Assembly: GCA_034231615.1 (NCBI GenBank)
Contig: CM067317.1
Span: 46,495,876-46,559,875, forward strand
Origin: Meghimatium bilineatum
Taxonomy: Eukaryota; Mollusca; Gastropoda; Stylommatophora; Philomycidae
DNA: 64,000 bases
Reading direction: 5' to 3'
Shown here: positions 62,700-64,000 of the stretch, one piece after another
How positions within the stretch are numbered: the first letter of the stretch is position 1
Layout: every line of letters begins with the position of its first letter
Notes under the pieces: generated by a model
Database searches by the model: none
What the model was told of the DNA's origin: nothing
Seen by the model: only the letters and a program-made list of their open reading frames with translations
Position numbers and translations under genes: made by a program

Positions 62700-62785
62700 T
62701 TGCTGAGACCAAAAAGGAAGCAAAGAGTATCAACATAGTGGCATCTCATGCATGTAGTCAGAGTAACTCAGAAGGTTTGGCATAC
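62700..62785 (+). mobile_element. SINE head fragment
   Basis: ggaagcaaagagtatcaaca and tctcatgcatgtagtcagag resemble the head of the GAAGAAG-tailed SINE; a tRNA-derived SINE follows immediately. Confidence 0.45.
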
Positions 62786-62885
62786 GGTTTGCTATTCAAT
62801 AATCTAGGAATCTCCCTGGCATAAGTAATTAAGCAGTTCGCTTTGTGCTCAAGAGGTCACTGGTTTGAATCCCGTTCAAACCACC
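62785..62885 (+). mobile_element. tRNA-derived SINE
   Basis: Box A-like tggcataagtaattaagcag and box B-like ggtttgaatcccgtt at pol III spacing; the same family is at 3300-3395 on the minus strand. Confidence 0.6.
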
Positions 62886-62999
62886 TAGTTTATATTTCCA
62901 TTTTGTTAAAAATTATTCCTGCTTGTAACTCCAGGTGACTTATGCTGTTACAAATATTCAAATTCACAAATAATTCTTAAGATAACATTTGATAAGCTG

Positions 63000-63125
63000 G
63001 TTGGGACACATGTACAAGAATTTTGAGTTTGGCAACACTGAAATGTGCCCCTGTGGACAATCTCCAGAAGACAACACATTATGCAGAACTGCTCACTGTA
63101 CCACACAACAAGAGGGACACTATGC
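63000..63125 (+). pseudogene. LINE 3' Cys/His motif relic
   Basis: FEFGNTEMCPCGQSPEDNT, equivalent to [17 protein letters not shown] of the intact LINE. Confidence 0.55.
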
Positions 63126-63164
63126 CCATCGTATCAGTACAGTTCATTGATGAAATCCTAAGTT

Positions 63165-63425
63165 TCTTCTGCATTTGTTCTCACATTCCTGTAGATTAGC
63201 AGGATGTAATCCAGAGAATTGAATGTGGTGTGTCATGATTTACAGCTTTTCTGAAATATCTGTGCCTTTCAGCCTGACACATCTGACTTCAGCATGGCTT
63301 CTAGGTCACTTTAACCATATATGGGATAGTACAGCTAATTCCACCCCATAACTTCTTTAGTCGCCTCTTAAAACATGCATGGAAGGTAAACAGTCTTGCT
63401 CCCCTTTTGGGTCCGGCAACATACG
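63165..63425 (-). mobile_element. GAAGAAG-tailed SINE
   Basis: ttcttctgcatttgttctca, gatttacagcttttctgaaa, cagcctgacacatctgactt and cattccaccccataacttc-like blocks. Confidence 0.8.
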
Positions 63426-63489
63426 AGTGATATCAGCGTGTGACTGGCTGGAGAACGAGGAAGATAAGTAATAGGTTGGTTGCTGATCC

Positions 63490-63650
63490 ATGAGCTCATG
63501 CCCTTTGATTCCCTGCCATTATGTGATATATACATCATGCCCTTTGATTCCCTGCCATTATGTGATATATACATCATGCCCTTTGATTCCCTGCCATTAT
63601 GTGATATATACATCATGCCCTTTGATTCCCTGCCATTATGTGATATATAC
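63490..63650. repeat. 39-bp tandem array, 4 units
   Basis: Four near-identical units of atgccctttgattccctgcc and attatgtgatatatacatc. Confidence 0.95.
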
Positions 63651-63865
63651 ATGTGCTTATAAGCTGTTATTTTGTTCCACATAGTGTATTCTATTTATCT
63701 GCCTTTGGAAGGAGACGCATTTTTATAATATCATCCAGATCTGGACATTTAAAAAAGGTTATGGTCAACCATTTTTTTTCGATTTGTGATATACATTTTT
63801 TTAGCAGAGACCTGCATTCCATGCACCGTACTTATGAGGTGAATAGCAGCATAACTTAGAAGTAA

Positions 63866-63952
63866 TGTTGCCTATAACAACTCTTAGTTGCTTCTTATGG
63901 CAGGAAGCAGTGTTACTATTCTTTGCTCCTTTCAAAATCCAGTAACATGAGA
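63866..63952 (-). mobile_element. GAAGAAG-tailed SINE, 5' fragment
   Basis: ttagttgcttcttatggcag and tactattctttgctcctttc match the head of the family in reverse. Confidence 0.55.
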
Positions 63953-64000
63953 ATAATATACAAGGATGCTTCATATACAAGGATGCAACTTTGAAAAGTG

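Noticed and set aside
62785-62885. A functional tRNA gene
   Set aside because: Box A and B are recognisable, but the acceptor stem does not pair and a second diverged copy exists; it fits a SINE.

Overview
This is invertebrate animal DNA. It is AT-rich, with a long multi-exon gene, GT-AG introns full of decayed non-LTR retrotransposons (LINEs), SINEs and DNA transposons, and many minisatellites. I see no bacterial or organellar signal. The repeat mix fits a lophotrochozoan and perhaps a mollusc, but that is a guess.

The backbone is one gene on the minus strand, reconstructed by hand from 12 exons between 45585 and 9863. It encodes an Artemis (DCLRE1C) type metallo-beta-lactamase/beta-CASP nuclease. 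All 11 introns use GT/AG and all exon phases agree. The spliced CDS is 3810 nt (1269 residues plus stop). The catalytic part (residues 1-404) keeps every metal and active-site residue known for human Artemis. The last exon adds an unusually long tail made of two families of in-frame tandem repeats, a Trp motif that might bind DNA ligase IV, and a C-terminal pair of SUMO-interaction-like motifs.

A second minus-strand gene enters from the right. Its last two exons (62549-62391 and 60247-60042) encode one membrane segment and a cytoplasmic tail with LPTY, PPAY and a PDZ-type C-terminus. The ectodomain exons were not found and may lie beyond the window.

Layout: 1-9 kb is LINE/Penelope debris and large minisatellites (a 19-bp array of 1.5 kb). 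9.9-45.6 kb is the Artemis gene, whose introns hold an RNase H-bearing LINE family in four structural states, RTE-type LINE tails, SINEs, TTAA-flanked elements, a Tc1-like relic and a 220-bp foldback. 45.6-49.5 kb is the 5' flank, with a diverged duplication and a more CpG-rich unknown repeat. 50-60 kb is nested SINE/LINE relics and arrays. 60-62.5 kb is the membrane-protein gene.

The most unusual signal is that four minisatellites of the Artemis gene are built from its own exon edges: the donor of exon 3, the acceptor of exon 9, the donor of exon 10 and the stop-codon end of exon 12. Two of them therefore carry many repeated copies of splice sites directly beside the real ones.
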